Assembly (NCBI GenBank): GCA_035456265.1
Contig: DATIDP010000045.1
Span: forward strand, 1 to 21,622
Direction: 5' to 3'
From: DASUPK01 sp035456265
GTDB taxonomy: Bacteria > Actinomycetota > Thermoleophilia > Solirubrobacterales > 70-9
Length of the DNA stretch: 21,622 nt
Below are positions 1-7,635 of this stretch, in pieces; position 1 is the first letter of the stretch; every line of letters begins with the position of its first letter. The position numbers were made by a program, and so were the translations under genes. The notes below the pieces were generated by a model. It worked only from the letters and a program-made list of their open reading frames with translations, did no database searches and was not told the DNA's origin.

Positions 1-108
1 CATCGTCCCGCCAACCATCTCACGGACTCCTCGCACGGTGTTGACCCAGGTGTTGACCCCGAACCAGCCAAGGCACGAAAAACCCCGCAGTTACGGGGCT
101 TTCTCTAG
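1..108 (+). CDS. Possible C-terminal end of a gene truncated by the window edge (integrase tail?)
   Basis: Frame 1 is open from the first base to a TAG at 106-108, giving 35 residues that contain two near-identical GVDP units (from the repeated ggtgttgaccc) and end inside the terminator of the neighbouring tRNA-Glu. The segment points toward the 3' end of that tRNA, which is where tRNA-integrated elements usually place their tyrosine recombinase, and recombinase tails are often low-complexity like this one. No catalytic motif is visible, so an integrase is only inferred from position. The frame may equally be chance openness in high-GC DNA. Confidence 0.25.
   Translation, partial: HRPANHLTDSSHGVDPGVDPEPAKARKTPQLRGFL
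78..100 (-). terminator. Rho-independent terminator of tRNA-Glu
   Basis: On the minus strand, 9 bases past the discriminator base, a CCCCG/CGGGG stem with a 6-base loop is followed by five T. This is a compact intrinsic terminator for the tRNA-Glu transcript. Confidence 0.75.
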
Positions 109-109
109 G

Positions 110-182
110 CACCGCTACCGGGATTCGAACCCGGGTTTCCGGACTGAGAATCCGGCGTCCTAGTCCCCTAGACGATAGCGGC
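110..182 (-). tRNA. tRNA-Glu (anticodon CTC)
   Basis: The minus strand folds into a 73-base cloverleaf. The acceptor stem is GCCGCTA with TAGCGGT (first pair G-U) and G as discriminator. The anticodon stem CCGGA/TCCGG holds a seven-base loop TTCTCAG with CTC at positions 34-36. The T arm contains GGGTTCGAATCCC. CCA is not encoded; an intrinsic terminator follows directly. It is divergent from tRNA-Leu, 54 bases away. Confidence 0.95.
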
Positions 183-236
183 GCGTAGGTGACGGTCGGG
201 GAGTGTAGCCAGGCTCAGGCTAAGCTTCGCGGGCCC

Positions 237-320
237 GCGGCTGTGGCGGAACTGGTAGACGCGCAGGCTTCAGGTGCCTGTGTCCCTCGGGACGTGGAGG
301 TTCGACTCCTCTCAGCCGCA
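237..320 (+). tRNA. tRNA-Leu (anticodon CAG)
   Basis: An 84-base class II tRNA. The acceptor stem GCGGCTG pairs with CAGCCGC, with A as discriminator. The anticodon stem CAGGC/GCCTG encloses loop TTCAGGT, giving CAG. A long variable arm (TGTCCCTCGGGACG) is as expected for leucine tRNAs, and the T arm has GGTTCGACTCC. CCA is not encoded. No T-rich terminator follows; the convergent EAL gene ends 16 bases downstream. Confidence 0.95.
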
Positions 321-336
321 TCCGGGGTCGCGGGGC

Positions 337-1080
337 TCAGGGCGGAGCACGGAGCGCGGACTCGACCGGCTCCGGAGCACCGAGCGCATACCCCTGCGCC
401 TCGTCTATCCCAAGGCCGGGAAGCAGCTGCAGGGTGATCAGGTCCTCCACGCCCTGAGCGATAACGCGCAGGCCATCGTCGTGAGCCTTCCCTGCCGCGT
501 TCCGGGCCTTGCGCCGGCGGCGGCCGTCTTCGACTAGGCCGTTGACGAAAGGCGGGCCGAGCTTGATGAAGTCGATCGGCAGCCCCTTGAGCAGAGCCCG
601 TCCCCGGCCGCCGCGGATGTAGCCGTCGAGAGCGATGCGACAGCCGAGCTCGTGCGCGGCCCGGACGAAGCCCCTGCCCGCCCCGAGCCCCGTGATCAGC
701 TGCTCCTCCCCGAGCTCGATCACAAGGTCCCCGGGATTCGCGCCCGTCTCGCCCACGGCGCGACGCATCAGCTCCAGCAGCCCCTCGTCCGCCGATCGCA
801 CGCTGAGATTGAGATCCACGCGATTGCCGGCCGCTGCCAGCTCGATCGCCCGCCCCATGACCCAGCGGTCGATCTCCCGGATCGTCCCCGCCTCCTCCGC
901 GGCGAGCACGAATTCCCCCGCGGGGATCAGCTGATCGCCGTCGGCCATCCTCAGGAAGAGCTCGTGCCGAACCGTGTCGCCACTGGTGACCTCGACGATC
1001 CGCTGCGCGTGCAGGACGAAGAGGTTCCGGCCGAGGGCCTCTTCGATCCTGCGCGACCATCCCCCCCGTCGCGTCCCCAT
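337..1080 (-). CDS. Degenerate EAL-domain protein (probably not an active c-di-GMP phosphodiesterase)
   Basis: The 247-residue protein is almost entirely one EAL domain. The EAL family hydrolyses cyclic di-GMP to pGpG using acidic metal ligands. Kept here are the Glu of the EAL-equivalent HELFLRM (E40), Asn of NLS (N91), E122, the first Asp of the DDFG position (D152), K173 and Q229. The second Asp of DDFG is Gly (G153) and the Glu of the AEGVE loop is Gln (Q209, AQGVE); KID is KLG. Loss of these suggests a c-di-GMP-binding or purely structural role. The start at 1080 is preceded by GGGGAGAGG; an upstream in-frame ATG at 1125 lacks an SD. There is no GGDEF, PAS or membrane segment, so it is a stand-alone cytosolic domain. 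Function is inferred; the fold assignment is firm. Confidence 0.85.
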   Translation of the reverse strand: MGTRRGGWSRRIEEALGRNLFVLHAQRIVEVTSGDTVRHELFLRMADGDQLIPAGEFVLAAEEAGTIREIDRWVMGRAIELAAAGNRVDLNLSVRSADEGLLELMRRAVGETGANPGDLVIELGEEQLITGLGAGRGFVRAAHELGCRIALDGYIRGGRGRALLKGLPIDFIKLGPPFVNGLVEDGRRRRKARNAAGKAHDDGLRVIAQGVEDLITLQLLPGLGIDEAQGYALGAPEPVESALRAPP

Positions 1081-1192
1081 ACCTCTCCCCTCACCCCCTG
1101 GCCCCGTGCCCCTCACGTCGGCCATGAGCAAGGATCGCCTCAGCCGGACGGCGCTCGCAACGTGTCGAAGTACGGGACGGCCTGCGGGAGAA

Positions 1193-2614
1193 CTACTGAG
1201 CCATTCCGAGGTGGCGCAGCGCCGAACGCGCCGCGTTGTAGCCGCCGATCCCGTGTGCGCCCGCGCCCGGAGGCGTTGCCGCGGAGCAGATGTACAGGCC
1301 CGGCGCGCCGGTGCCATACGGATCCAGCGAGAGCCTCGGGCGGAAGAGCAGCTGGACCGGCGTGTTGGCGCCGGTGATGATGTCGCCGCCGACGTAGTTC
1401 GCGTTGTAGGCCTCGAGGTCCGCGGGAGTCCGCACGTTGCTGGCCACGATCCGCTCGCGGAAGCCGGGGGCGAACCGCTCGATCTGCCCGAGGATGGCCT
1501 CGCCGGCGTCGCCGCGGTATCCGTGCGGAACGTGCCCATAGGCCCACAGCGGATGCAGGTTGCCGTCCGATCGCTGTGGATCCGCCAGGTACTGCTGCCC
1601 GACCAGGACGTAGGGCCGCTCCGGCAGCGAGCCTCGGTTGATCGCCCGCTCCGCGAGCACGATCTCGTCGAGGTCGCCGATCACGTGGACCGTCCCGGCC
1701 CGTCGGCACGCCTCGTTGGTCCATGGCACACCCCCCTCCACTGCCAGGTCCAGCTTGAAGGCCCCCGGCGCACGGCGGTAGCGGCGGTACGCGCGCAGCG
1801 TGCGGTCCGGCAGCCGCTCGCCGGCGATCTTGGCGACCGCCTCCGGAGCCAGATCGAAGACCACGGCGTCGGCGCCGCCCAGCTCCGCCAGCTCGGTCAC
1901 GGTGCGGCCGGTCTCGATCCGCCCGCCGTGTTCCCGCAGCACCGCCGCCAGCGCCTCGCTGATCGCCTGCGAGCCGCCCTTCGCAACGGGCCAGCCGAAG
2001 GCGTGACACGCGCAGATCAGCGCGCAGCCGACAGACGAGCTCATCGGCCGGTTCATCGGGCTGAAGGCGTGCGCCGCGACGCCGCCGAAGAGCGCTCTGG
2101 CCCGCGGGCTGCGCCAGGAGCGGGCGAGCAGCGTCGCAGGGGTCGCGGCTGCCAGCCCGAAGCGGGCCAGCCGCACCGGATGGCGGGGCTGGTGCAGGAC
2201 CGGCTTCATGATGTCCTCGAGCAGGTCCTCGAAGTGAGTCGAGGCGGAGCCGAAGACCCGCCGCCACGCCGGGCCGTCCTCCCCCAGCCCGCGCGCGGTC
2301 TCCTCGATCGAGCGCACCATCACTCCGGCGCTGCCGTCGTCCAGGGGGTGCGCCAGGTCGACCTCCGGCCAGAGCCACTCGAGGCCGTGCCGCTCAAGGC
2401 CGAGCGAGCGAAGGAAGGGCGAGCCGACCGCCATCGGGTGCGTGGCGGAGCAGTCGTCGTGCAGCAGCCCGGGAACGGTCAGCTCGCTGGTGCGCGTGCC
2501 TCCCCCGATCCGGTCCTCGGCCTCGAGCACGGTCACCTCGACGCCACACCTAGCCAGCTCCACCGCGCAGGCCAGGCCGTTGGGCCCCGAGCCGACGACG
2601 ATCGCTTCGCTCAA
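1193..2614 (-). CDS. FAD-dependent oxidoreductase, phytoene-dehydrogenase-like (COG1233 type)
   Basis: This 473-residue flavoprotein opens with a Rossmann dinucleotide-binding motif (VVGSGPNGL, residues 7-14) and the ribose-contacting acid after the second strand (VLEAEDRIGGG, from residue 29). It closes with the FAD-capping segment CSAATPPGAGAHGIGGYNA (443-461), characteristic of phytoene desaturase and related carotenoid or retinol oxidoreductases. No carotenoid genes are nearby, so the substrate is unknown; a lipid-like substrate is plausible. The start is a TTG overlapping the stop of the DUF3556 gene by four bases (TTGA), so translation is probably coupled. The pairing suggests the enzyme works with that membrane protein. 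Family is confident, reaction is not. Confidence 0.9.
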   Translation of the reverse strand: MSEAIVVGSGPNGLACAVELARCGVEVTVLEAEDRIGGGTRTSELTVPGLLHDDCSATHPMAVGSPFLRSLGLERHGLEWLWPEVDLAHPLDDGSAGVMVRSIEETARGLGEDGPAWRRVFGSASTHFEDLLEDIMKPVLHQPRHPVRLARFGLAAATPATLLARSWRSPRARALFGGVAAHAFSPMNRPMSSSVGCALICACHAFGWPVAKGGSQAISEALAAVLREHGGRIETGRTVTELAELGGADAVVFDLAPEAVAKIAGERLPDRTLRAYRRYRRAPGAFKLDLAVEGGVPWTNEACRRAGTVHVIGDLDEIVLAERAINRGSLPERPYVLVGQQYLADPQRSDGNLHPLWAYGHVPHGYRGDAGEAILGQIERFAPGFRERIVASNVRTPADLEAYNANYVGGDIITGANTPVQLLFRPRLSLDPYGTGAPGLYICSAATPPGAGAHGIGGYNAARSALRHLGMAQ

Positions 2615-4401
2615 CGACTCGGCGAGTAGCCGGGCGCCTTGGAGCCGCCGACGGGCAGGGGCTCATCCGGGCTGGCCGCAGGGCCCTCGACGACCACCGG
2701 GAAGTCGAAGGACTCGTCGAGCCAGGGCTGGCTGGTCACCATGTCCTTGACGGCGACCGTGCCCTCCTCGAGGAGGCCGTCCAGCGCGTCCCAGATCTCG
2801 TAGTGCTGATAGCCCCGGCCGCGCATCGTCGGCTCCGACTCCAGGTAGATCAGCCGCACGTCTCCCGCCCCGAATCCGCAGCGCTCCTGGATCGCCTCCA
2901 GCAGCTGGGCACTGTGGAAGTGGGCGTCCCCGAAGTTCCAGCCGTTCACGACATTGGAGATCAGCTCGCCCTCCCGGACGTCGTAGTGCTCCACGTCGTC
3001 CGTCGCATGCGGAAGCAGAGCGTTCAGCGCCCGCCCGTGGGAGTGCATCGCGCGGAAGGCGAGCCCGCGGTTCAGGAGGTAGAGCGCGGTCTCGCGGTCG
3101 TAGATGTCGCCGACCTGCTCGACGATCGTCCGCGCCGGCTTCTTGATGTGGCTGTCGAGCTTCTCCTCAGCCCCGCTGCCCCGGCGGAAGAGCCAGGCGC
3201 TGGTCGCCCAGTTGCCGGCGTAATAGCGCATGGACGGGAGGAAGGAGATCTTGTCCGGGCGGTTCCCCCCGATCAGCGGCAGGAGGAGGCACGGCACCGC
3301 CAGGACGGCGATCAGCAGCGGGTCGTCGAGAGTCGAGAGCGGCGTGTCGCCGTAGTGCCCGAAGAGGACGAGGATCCCGAAGATCATGAACAGGTTCCAC
3401 TCGAGCGGCACGGCCAGCGGGAACATCGAGGTGATGTTCACGTGGAACAGGATCATCCCGACGATCGCGATCGTCCTGATCGTCGGGTTGTCCTGGAAGA
3501 CCAGCAGCGCCGGCCAGAGGAACTCCTGCACCGTGCCGAAGTGGGCGATCCCGACGGCGAGCCGCGAGGGAATCATGTCCTCGGGGTAGTCGCGCCACAG
3601 CCGCCGCTTCACCGAGCGGGGGATCAGCGGCGCGTTGCTCATCATCGTCGAGACGACGAACGGGAAGTGGCTGTTGAGCTTCGACGACGCCGCGCCCCAC
3701 CAGATGAAGAGGAAGACGAACTGCCAGGCGACGATCCAATGCTCGATCGGGAAGAGCCCGACGACGAGCACCGTGCAGTAGATCTCGGGCCGCGATCCGA
3801 GGAACGAGACCTTGTCGCGCAGGCCGAGCAGAGCGAGCAGGCCGAGCAGCACGGCGATCCCGGCGGGCGGCAGCTTGCCGGCGAAGTCGCCCGAGCGGTC
3901 GACGCCCGAGGTTAGGAGCAGGAAGACGGCCGTGGCGATCACCCCCGCGTAGAGCCCAACGTCGAGCCAGGTCCGGGTGGATCCCCTGGTGAACGGGACC
4001 CGGCCGGGCCAAGGCGGCAGTCGCACCGTTCCCGGGCGCAGCCAGTAGAGCGCTCCGCCGATCGGCGGGCTGAACCGGAAGCTGAGCGGCATCGATCCCG
4101 CCCCCAGCCCGAGGATCTCCCAGAGCAGAAGCCAGACCGCGAGCTTCTCGAAGACGATGGGCTGCGTCCACCAGTCGCCGAAGTCGAACGGGGAGCCCAA
4201 ACCCGGCGTGAGCGAGATCACCAGCAGCGCGCCGACGCAGAAGAGGACGAGCTTGAGGGCGTAGGCGAAGTAGACGAACGTCGGCGATCCGAACCCGTTC
4301 CCGCCCCAGTCCTGCACGAGCGGCTTCAGCCGGCTCAGGTGCGGCCTGGTCTTCCACTCCTCCAGGTCGAACGGCGGAGGTGAGGGTTCGAGGAAGCCCA
4401 T
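2611..4401 (-). CDS. Polytopic membrane protein of the DUF3556 family
   Basis: The 596-residue protein has about nine to ten hydrophobic helices between residues 42 and 378 (for example 42-64, 84-103, 147-165, 206-238, 308-326, 335-350, 360-378), followed by a roughly 200-residue soluble C-terminal region. Conserved-looking polar/aromatic segments inside the membrane part include HFGTVQEFLWP (288-297) and FHVNITSMFPL (319-329). I recognise it as DUF3556, a family known mainly from mycobacteria and other actinobacteria with no assigned function. The start lacks a clear SD, so initiation may be leaderless. It is the first gene of a two-gene operon with the FAD oxidoreductase and diverges from the sulfatase across 124 bases in which I see no other gene. 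A membrane-bound step on a lipid is a reasonable but unproven guess. Confidence 0.85.
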   Translation of the reverse strand: MGFLEPSPPPFDLEEWKTRPHLSRLKPLVQDWGGNGFGSPTFVYFAYALKLVLFCVGALLVISLTPGLGSPFDFGDWWTQPIVFEKLAVWLLLWEILGLGAGSMPLSFRFSPPIGGALYWLRPGTVRLPPWPGRVPFTRGSTRTWLDVGLYAGVIATAVFLLLTSGVDRSGDFAGKLPPAGIAVLLGLLALLGLRDKVSFLGSRPEIYCTVLVVGLFPIEHWIVAWQFVFLFIWWGAASSKLNSHFPFVVSTMMSNAPLIPRSVKRRLWRDYPEDMIPSRLAVGIAHFGTVQEFLWPALLVFQDNPTIRTIAIVGMILFHVNITSMFPLAVPLEWNLFMIFGILVLFGHYGDTPLSTLDDPLLIAVLAVPCLLLPLIGGNRPDKISFLPSMRYYAGNWATSAWLFRRGSGAEEKLDSHIKKPARTIVEQVGDIYDRETALYLLNRGLAFRAMHSHGRALNALLPHATDDVEHYDVREGELISNVVNGWNFGDAHFHSAQLLEAIQERCGFGAGDVRLIYLESEPTMRGRGYQHYEIWDALDGLLEEGTVAVKDMVTSQPWLDESFDFPVVVEGPAASPDEPLPVGGSKAPGYSPSR

Positions 4402-4525
4402 CGCGGGTCAGCCGAACCCTATCCGCAACTTCGCCCAGCCGGCCTAGTTATGTTCGCGTGATGCCCAACACGAAACGGGTTGCCCTCGGCTGCGCCTCGG
4501 GCACCCTCGCATACTCCCCGCCGGA

Positions 4526-6175
4526 ATGGGCAGGCAGGGGCGAAGCCGTGCGCGCATGATCAGGGCCGGGCTTGCCCTGCTTGGCATCGCCTGCGTTGCC
4601 CTGCTGGCCCTGCTGGTCCGAGGCGAGCCCACTCACGCGGCCAGCTCCAAGCCGAACATCATCATGTTCACCACCGACGACCAGACGGTTCGGGACCTCG
4701 TCGCCATGCCGAAGACCCAGGCGCTGATCGGGGCCCAGGGGGCGAACTTCCTGCACGCGTACGTCTCGATGTCGCTCTGCTGCCCGTCGCGGATCACGGT
4801 CCAGACCGGCCAGTACGCCCACAACCATCACGTCATGGGGAACACGCCGCCGCAGGGCGGCTACGGCGTCTTCAACGACAAGAACGACCTGCCGGTCTGG
4901 CTTCAGCAGGCCGGCTATCGCACGATCCACATCGGCAAGATGCCCAACGGCTTCGGCACCGAGACGAACGAGACCTACGTCCCGCCTGGGTGGGGGCCCT
5001 ACAACGGCGGCAGCGGGCCGGGCGAGTTCTACGGCTTCATCAAGCCACCCTCCTCCTACACGGACTTCGCCCTGGATGAGAACGGCGTTCTCAGTCAGTA
5101 CCCGCCCGATGCCTACCAGACCACCACCTACGCGGACCTCGCGGTCCAGCGGATCGACGCCCACTTCACGAACCACGCGAACGACCCGCTCTACATGCAG
5201 GTCCAGTTCTTCGCCCCCCACGATCCGGCGACGCCGGAGACCAAGTACCAGAACGCCTTCGCCACGGCCCCTCTTCCGATCGACCCAAGCTTCAACGAGA
5301 AGAACGTCAAGGACAAACCGGGCTGGATTCGGAAGATCAGCCGCTTCGGCCCTGGCCTGATCGCAAAGATCCAGACCCGCTACCAGCACCGCCTGGAGAC
5401 GCTGCTCTCGGTGGATGACGCGGTCGAGCGGATCGTCAACGATCTCTCCGCCAAGGGCGAGCTCGCCAACACCTACCTGATCTTCACGTCGGACAACGGG
5501 TTCATGCAGGGCCAGCACCGCCTGCACCAGGGAAAGTTCGCGCCCTACGAGTCCTCCATCCAGGTGCCCCTGCTGATGCGCGGGCCCGGCATTCCGCCCG
5601 GTTCGCAGCCCCGCACCCTCGTCTGGAACGGGGACATCGCGGCCACCATCCTGAAGATCGCCGGCGCGCAGCCGGGCCTGCCGCAGGACGGCCGTTCGCT
5701 GCTGCCCTACGCCCGCGACCCGAACCTTCGGTCCACCAGGCCGATCCTGATCGAGACCGGGCCCCCGGGGGCCACCAACGAGCCCGGCACTCCAGTCAGC
5801 GCCGCGAGCAAGCGCGTCCACTTCAGCACCTACGTCAAGAACCTCGATCAGGACCACACTGCTCAGATCGCACGGGCGATCGTCGCCCCCCGCTACCGCG
5901 CGATCCGCACGGGCCGCTACCTGCTCGTGAAGTACTCGGACGGCAGCCGCGAGCTCTACGACCTGAAGCGCGATCCGCTCGAGCTGAAGAGCAAGTACAA
6001 GGACTCTCGCTACTTCCCCGTCCGCAAGTACCTGCTGAAGAAGCTCAAGGGGCTGGTCCTCTGTGATGGCGCCGACTGCAGCCGGGACGTCAGGAAGCCG
6101 CCGAAGCCGCTGGCCAAGAAGAAGAAGCACCCGAAGGGAAAACCGGCGCCCACCGCGCCGGCGCCTATCGGCTAG
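4526..6175 (+). CDS. Exported sulfatase (type I, formylglycine-dependent)
   Basis: The 549-residue sulfatase has an N-terminal hydrophobic helix (about 12-31) that should export or anchor it. The metal-binding pair D51-D52 follows in FTTDDQ. The signature C85-C-P-S-R89 carries the cysteine converted to formylglycine by the sulfatase-modifying enzyme. H135/K138 (IHIGK), D323-N324 (SDNG) and K337 complete the usual active-site set. The family hydrolyses sulfate esters, often on extracellular glycans; the substrate cannot be told here. The C terminus is a Lys/Pro/Ala-rich tail (about 525-549), perhaps for binding the cell wall. An alternative start at 4556 would shorten the N terminus by 10 residues; neither has a strong SD. 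The stop codon lies inside a 34-bp tandem duplication. Confidence 0.92.
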   Translation: MGRQGRSRARMIRAGLALLGIACVALLALLVRGEPTHAASSKPNIIMFTTDDQTVRDLVAMPKTQALIGAQGANFLHAYVSMSLCCPSRITVQTGQYAHNHHVMGNTPPQGGYGVFNDKNDLPVWLQQAGYRTIHIGKMPNGFGTETNETYVPPGWGPYNGGSGPGEFYGFIKPPSSYTDFALDENGVLSQYPPDAYQTTTYADLAVQRIDAHFTNHANDPLYMQVQFFAPHDPATPETKYQNAFATAPLPIDPSFNEKNVKDKPGWIRKISRFGPGLIAKIQTRYQHRLETLLSVDDAVERIVNDLSAKGELANTYLIFTSDNGFMQGQHRLHQGKFAPYESSIQVPLLMRGPGIPPGSQPRTLVWNGDIAATILKIAGAQPGLPQDGRSLLPYARDPNLRSTRPILIETGPPGATNEPGTPVSAASKRVHFSTYVKNLDQDHTAQIARAIVAPRYRAIRTGRYLLVKYSDGSRELYDLKRDPLELKSKYKDSRYFPVRKYLLKKLKGLVLCDGADCSRDVRKPPKPLAKKKKHPKGKPAPTAPAPIG

Positions 6176-6220
6176 AGGGCGCGGTTTAGCGCCGGCGCCT
6201 ATCGGCTAGAGGGCGCGGTT
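6155..6220 (+). repeat. Tandem direct repeat (two 32-bp copies, 34-bp period) spanning the sulfatase stop codon
   Basis: Positions 6155-6186 and 6189-6220 are identical for 32 bases (gcgccggcgcctatcggcta at the start of each). The first copy encodes the last residues and the TAG of the sulfatase; the second lies downstream and leads straight into the broken gene at 6222. The identity implies a recent duplication, by slippage or by the rearrangement that removed the front of the next gene. Confidence 0.9.
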
Positions 6221-6221
6221 A

Positions 6222-6557
6222 GGGTCCGGTGTCATGGCGACGCCGGAGAGGCCTACATCTCCGGCGGCACGGGATCGGAGGACACGATGCGGGCGAACCT
6301 GGAGGCGTTTCACCGCCGGCCGATCGTTCCCCGCGTGCTGCGGCAGGACATCTCCGTCCGTGACCTCTCCGTCGAGCTACTCGGCACGCGCATGCCGGCG
6401 CCGGTCCTCCTCGCCCCGATCGTCGTTCAGACCCTCGTACCAGAACGGGGTCGAGACCGTGCTTCGGTGCCTGCTCGCCGAGCTGGATCTGACCATGACG
6501 CTGAGCGGCTTCACCCGGACGGCCGAGATCGATCGGGGAGTTCTCAGGCAGCCGTGA
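6222..6557 (+). pseudogene. Remnant of a lactate 2-monooxygenase-type FMN-dependent alpha-hydroxyacid oxidase
   Basis: Two fragments of one family sit in two frames. From about 6235 to 6430, one frame reads GDAGEAYISGGTGSEDTMRA, followed by ...RPIVPRVLRQ and LSVELLGTRMPAPVLLAPI, the N-terminal third of lactate 2-monooxygenase-like flavoenzymes (normally near 390 residues). From about 6435 another frame reads NGVETVLRCLLAELDLTMTL through IDRGVLRQP to a TGA at 6555-6557, matching the extreme C terminus. The intervening roughly 250 codons, including the catalytic His and the FMN-binding Lys/Arg, are missing, and the first 40 or so residues are also gone. An ATG at 6287 could start a short product, but no functional enzyme is possible. 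The 3' end overlaps the convergent MEDS-ATPase gene by 14 bases. Confidence 0.8.
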
Positions 6558-7524
6558 CCGCGGCGCCGAGCGGCGCGTCGGCATGCATCGTGACCGTGCA
6601 GCCGCCGGAGTTGCACACCTCGACCGCATCGCAGAGCAACCGAGCGAGCCAGAGTCCGCGCCCACCGAGCCCGTCCGCCCGTGGCGGCAGCTGGCCGGCC
6701 AGCGAGTTCCGAATGCCGTAGCCGGCGTCGGTCACCTCCACGACGAGCTCGCCGTCCGTATGCCAGGCCCGAAGCGTCGAGGGCGGGCGCCCGTGGATCG
6801 CGGCGTTGGTGGCGATCTCGTTTACCGCCAGGACGATCTCCTCGGCTCGGGAGCCCGGCAGGCCGGCATCGATGGCAAACGACCCCACCAGCCGGCGTAT
6901 GGCGGGCAGATCCCCCAATCCGAAGAGCATCTCCAGTGAGGGCTCACGGTCATGGGCCTCGAGGCTCGACTGGAGCCTCCCGCAGAACCGGCGAGGATCC
7001 TCGTAGGAGTCGCTCCGGGAGGTCCCGGAAGCGTCCACGAGCTCCGGATGGGTGTCGCGCGCGTGCTTCAGAACCTCATCCGGCAGCGAGTTCGCGTCAT
7101 AGGGGCAGATGAACGTGACCGGGAGGCTCGCGAACGCGACGTTGATCACCGATTCGTGCCGGGCCCAGTCACGGACCCGGGCCTCGTGCCCGAGCGCCCA
7201 CGGGGGCTCGCCGATCAGGCGAACGCGGCGGCCTCCCGGCGTCCGCTCGGTCGCCCAGCGCGCGAACTTGTCTCGTGTGCGCGCCGCGGTCTCGTGCCAG
7301 TCCTCGACCGGATGGAGAGTCAGCCCCTCGGGCGTGCCCCCGAGGGCCGCTTGTAGGTTCTCGATGTGGCGGTCCTGCACCGAGACGAGGGTCTGCTGCC
7401 CCGAGTTCAGCCCGTCGGCGACGAACGGGAGTGCGACGTCCATGAACTCCTGATCGGACCCGTAGATCAGGGCCCGATGAACGAAATCCCCGACCGGGGC
7501 GGACATTTTCCCGTAGGAACACAT
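6544..7524 (-). CDS. MEDS-domain plus anti-sigma-type ATPase regulatory protein (RsbA/RsbW-like)
   Basis: This 326-residue cytosolic protein has a MEDS-type sensory domain (about 12-165, starting FVHRALIYGSDQEF) and a C-terminal GHKL ATPase domain of the RsbW/SpoIIAB class (about 200-315). The ATPase part shows the N box (N235...N240 in NEIATNAAIHG), the G1 box (D266-x-G268-x-G270) and the G2 glycines (GGRG, 287-290). There is no phospho-acceptor histidine domain, so it is more likely a switch kinase or anti-sigma factor than a two-component sensor. The family acts in partner-switching control of sigma factors. No STAS antagonist is adjacent, although a SpoIIAA-like protein is encoded at 8417-8788. 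The start at 7524 is set by AGGGG seven bases upstream. Confidence 0.88.
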   Translation of the reverse strand: MCSYGKMSAPVGDFVHRALIYGSDQEFMDVALPFVADGLNSGQQTLVSVQDRHIENLQAALGGTPEGLTLHPVEDWHETAARTRDKFARWATERTPGGRRVRLIGEPPWALGHEARVRDWARHESVINVAFASLPVTFICPYDANSLPDEVLKHARDTHPELVDASGTSRSDSYEDPRRFCGRLQSSLEAHDREPSLEMLFGLGDLPAIRRLVGSFAIDAGLPGSRAEEIVLAVNEIATNAAIHGRPPSTLRAWHTDGELVVEVTDAGYGIRNSLAGQLPPRADGLGGRGLWLARLLCDAVEVCNSGGCTVTMHADAPLGAAVTAA

Positions 7525-7635
7525 CAGAAATCCCCTACCCGTTCCGCGTGGCTTGACGCTGGGTTCCTGCGCGGGGCTTCTGCCATCGGATCACTGAGCC
7601 GCTCCTCTGGGCCGAAGCGGGTGTTAGCTGGACCG

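Noticed and set aside
189..437. Plus-strand frame through tRNA-Leu
   Set aside because: It crosses a well-formed tRNA and has no protein motif.
974..2629. Plus-strand 551-codon open frame
   Set aside because: It is antisense to the FAD oxidoreductase, rich in Arg/Pro/His and without a domain; typical of GC-rich opposite frames.
4448..6130. Minus-strand 560-codon open frame
   Set aside because: It lies opposite the sulfatase, has no recognisable domain and has a low-complexity Val/Leu/Arg/Gly make-up, whereas the plus strand has a complete active site.
7525..7635. Possible extension of the GH25 lysozyme start upstream (to 7366)
   Set aside because: The upstream part would lie antisense over the MEDS-ATPase gene, and the signal peptide starts naturally at 7636.
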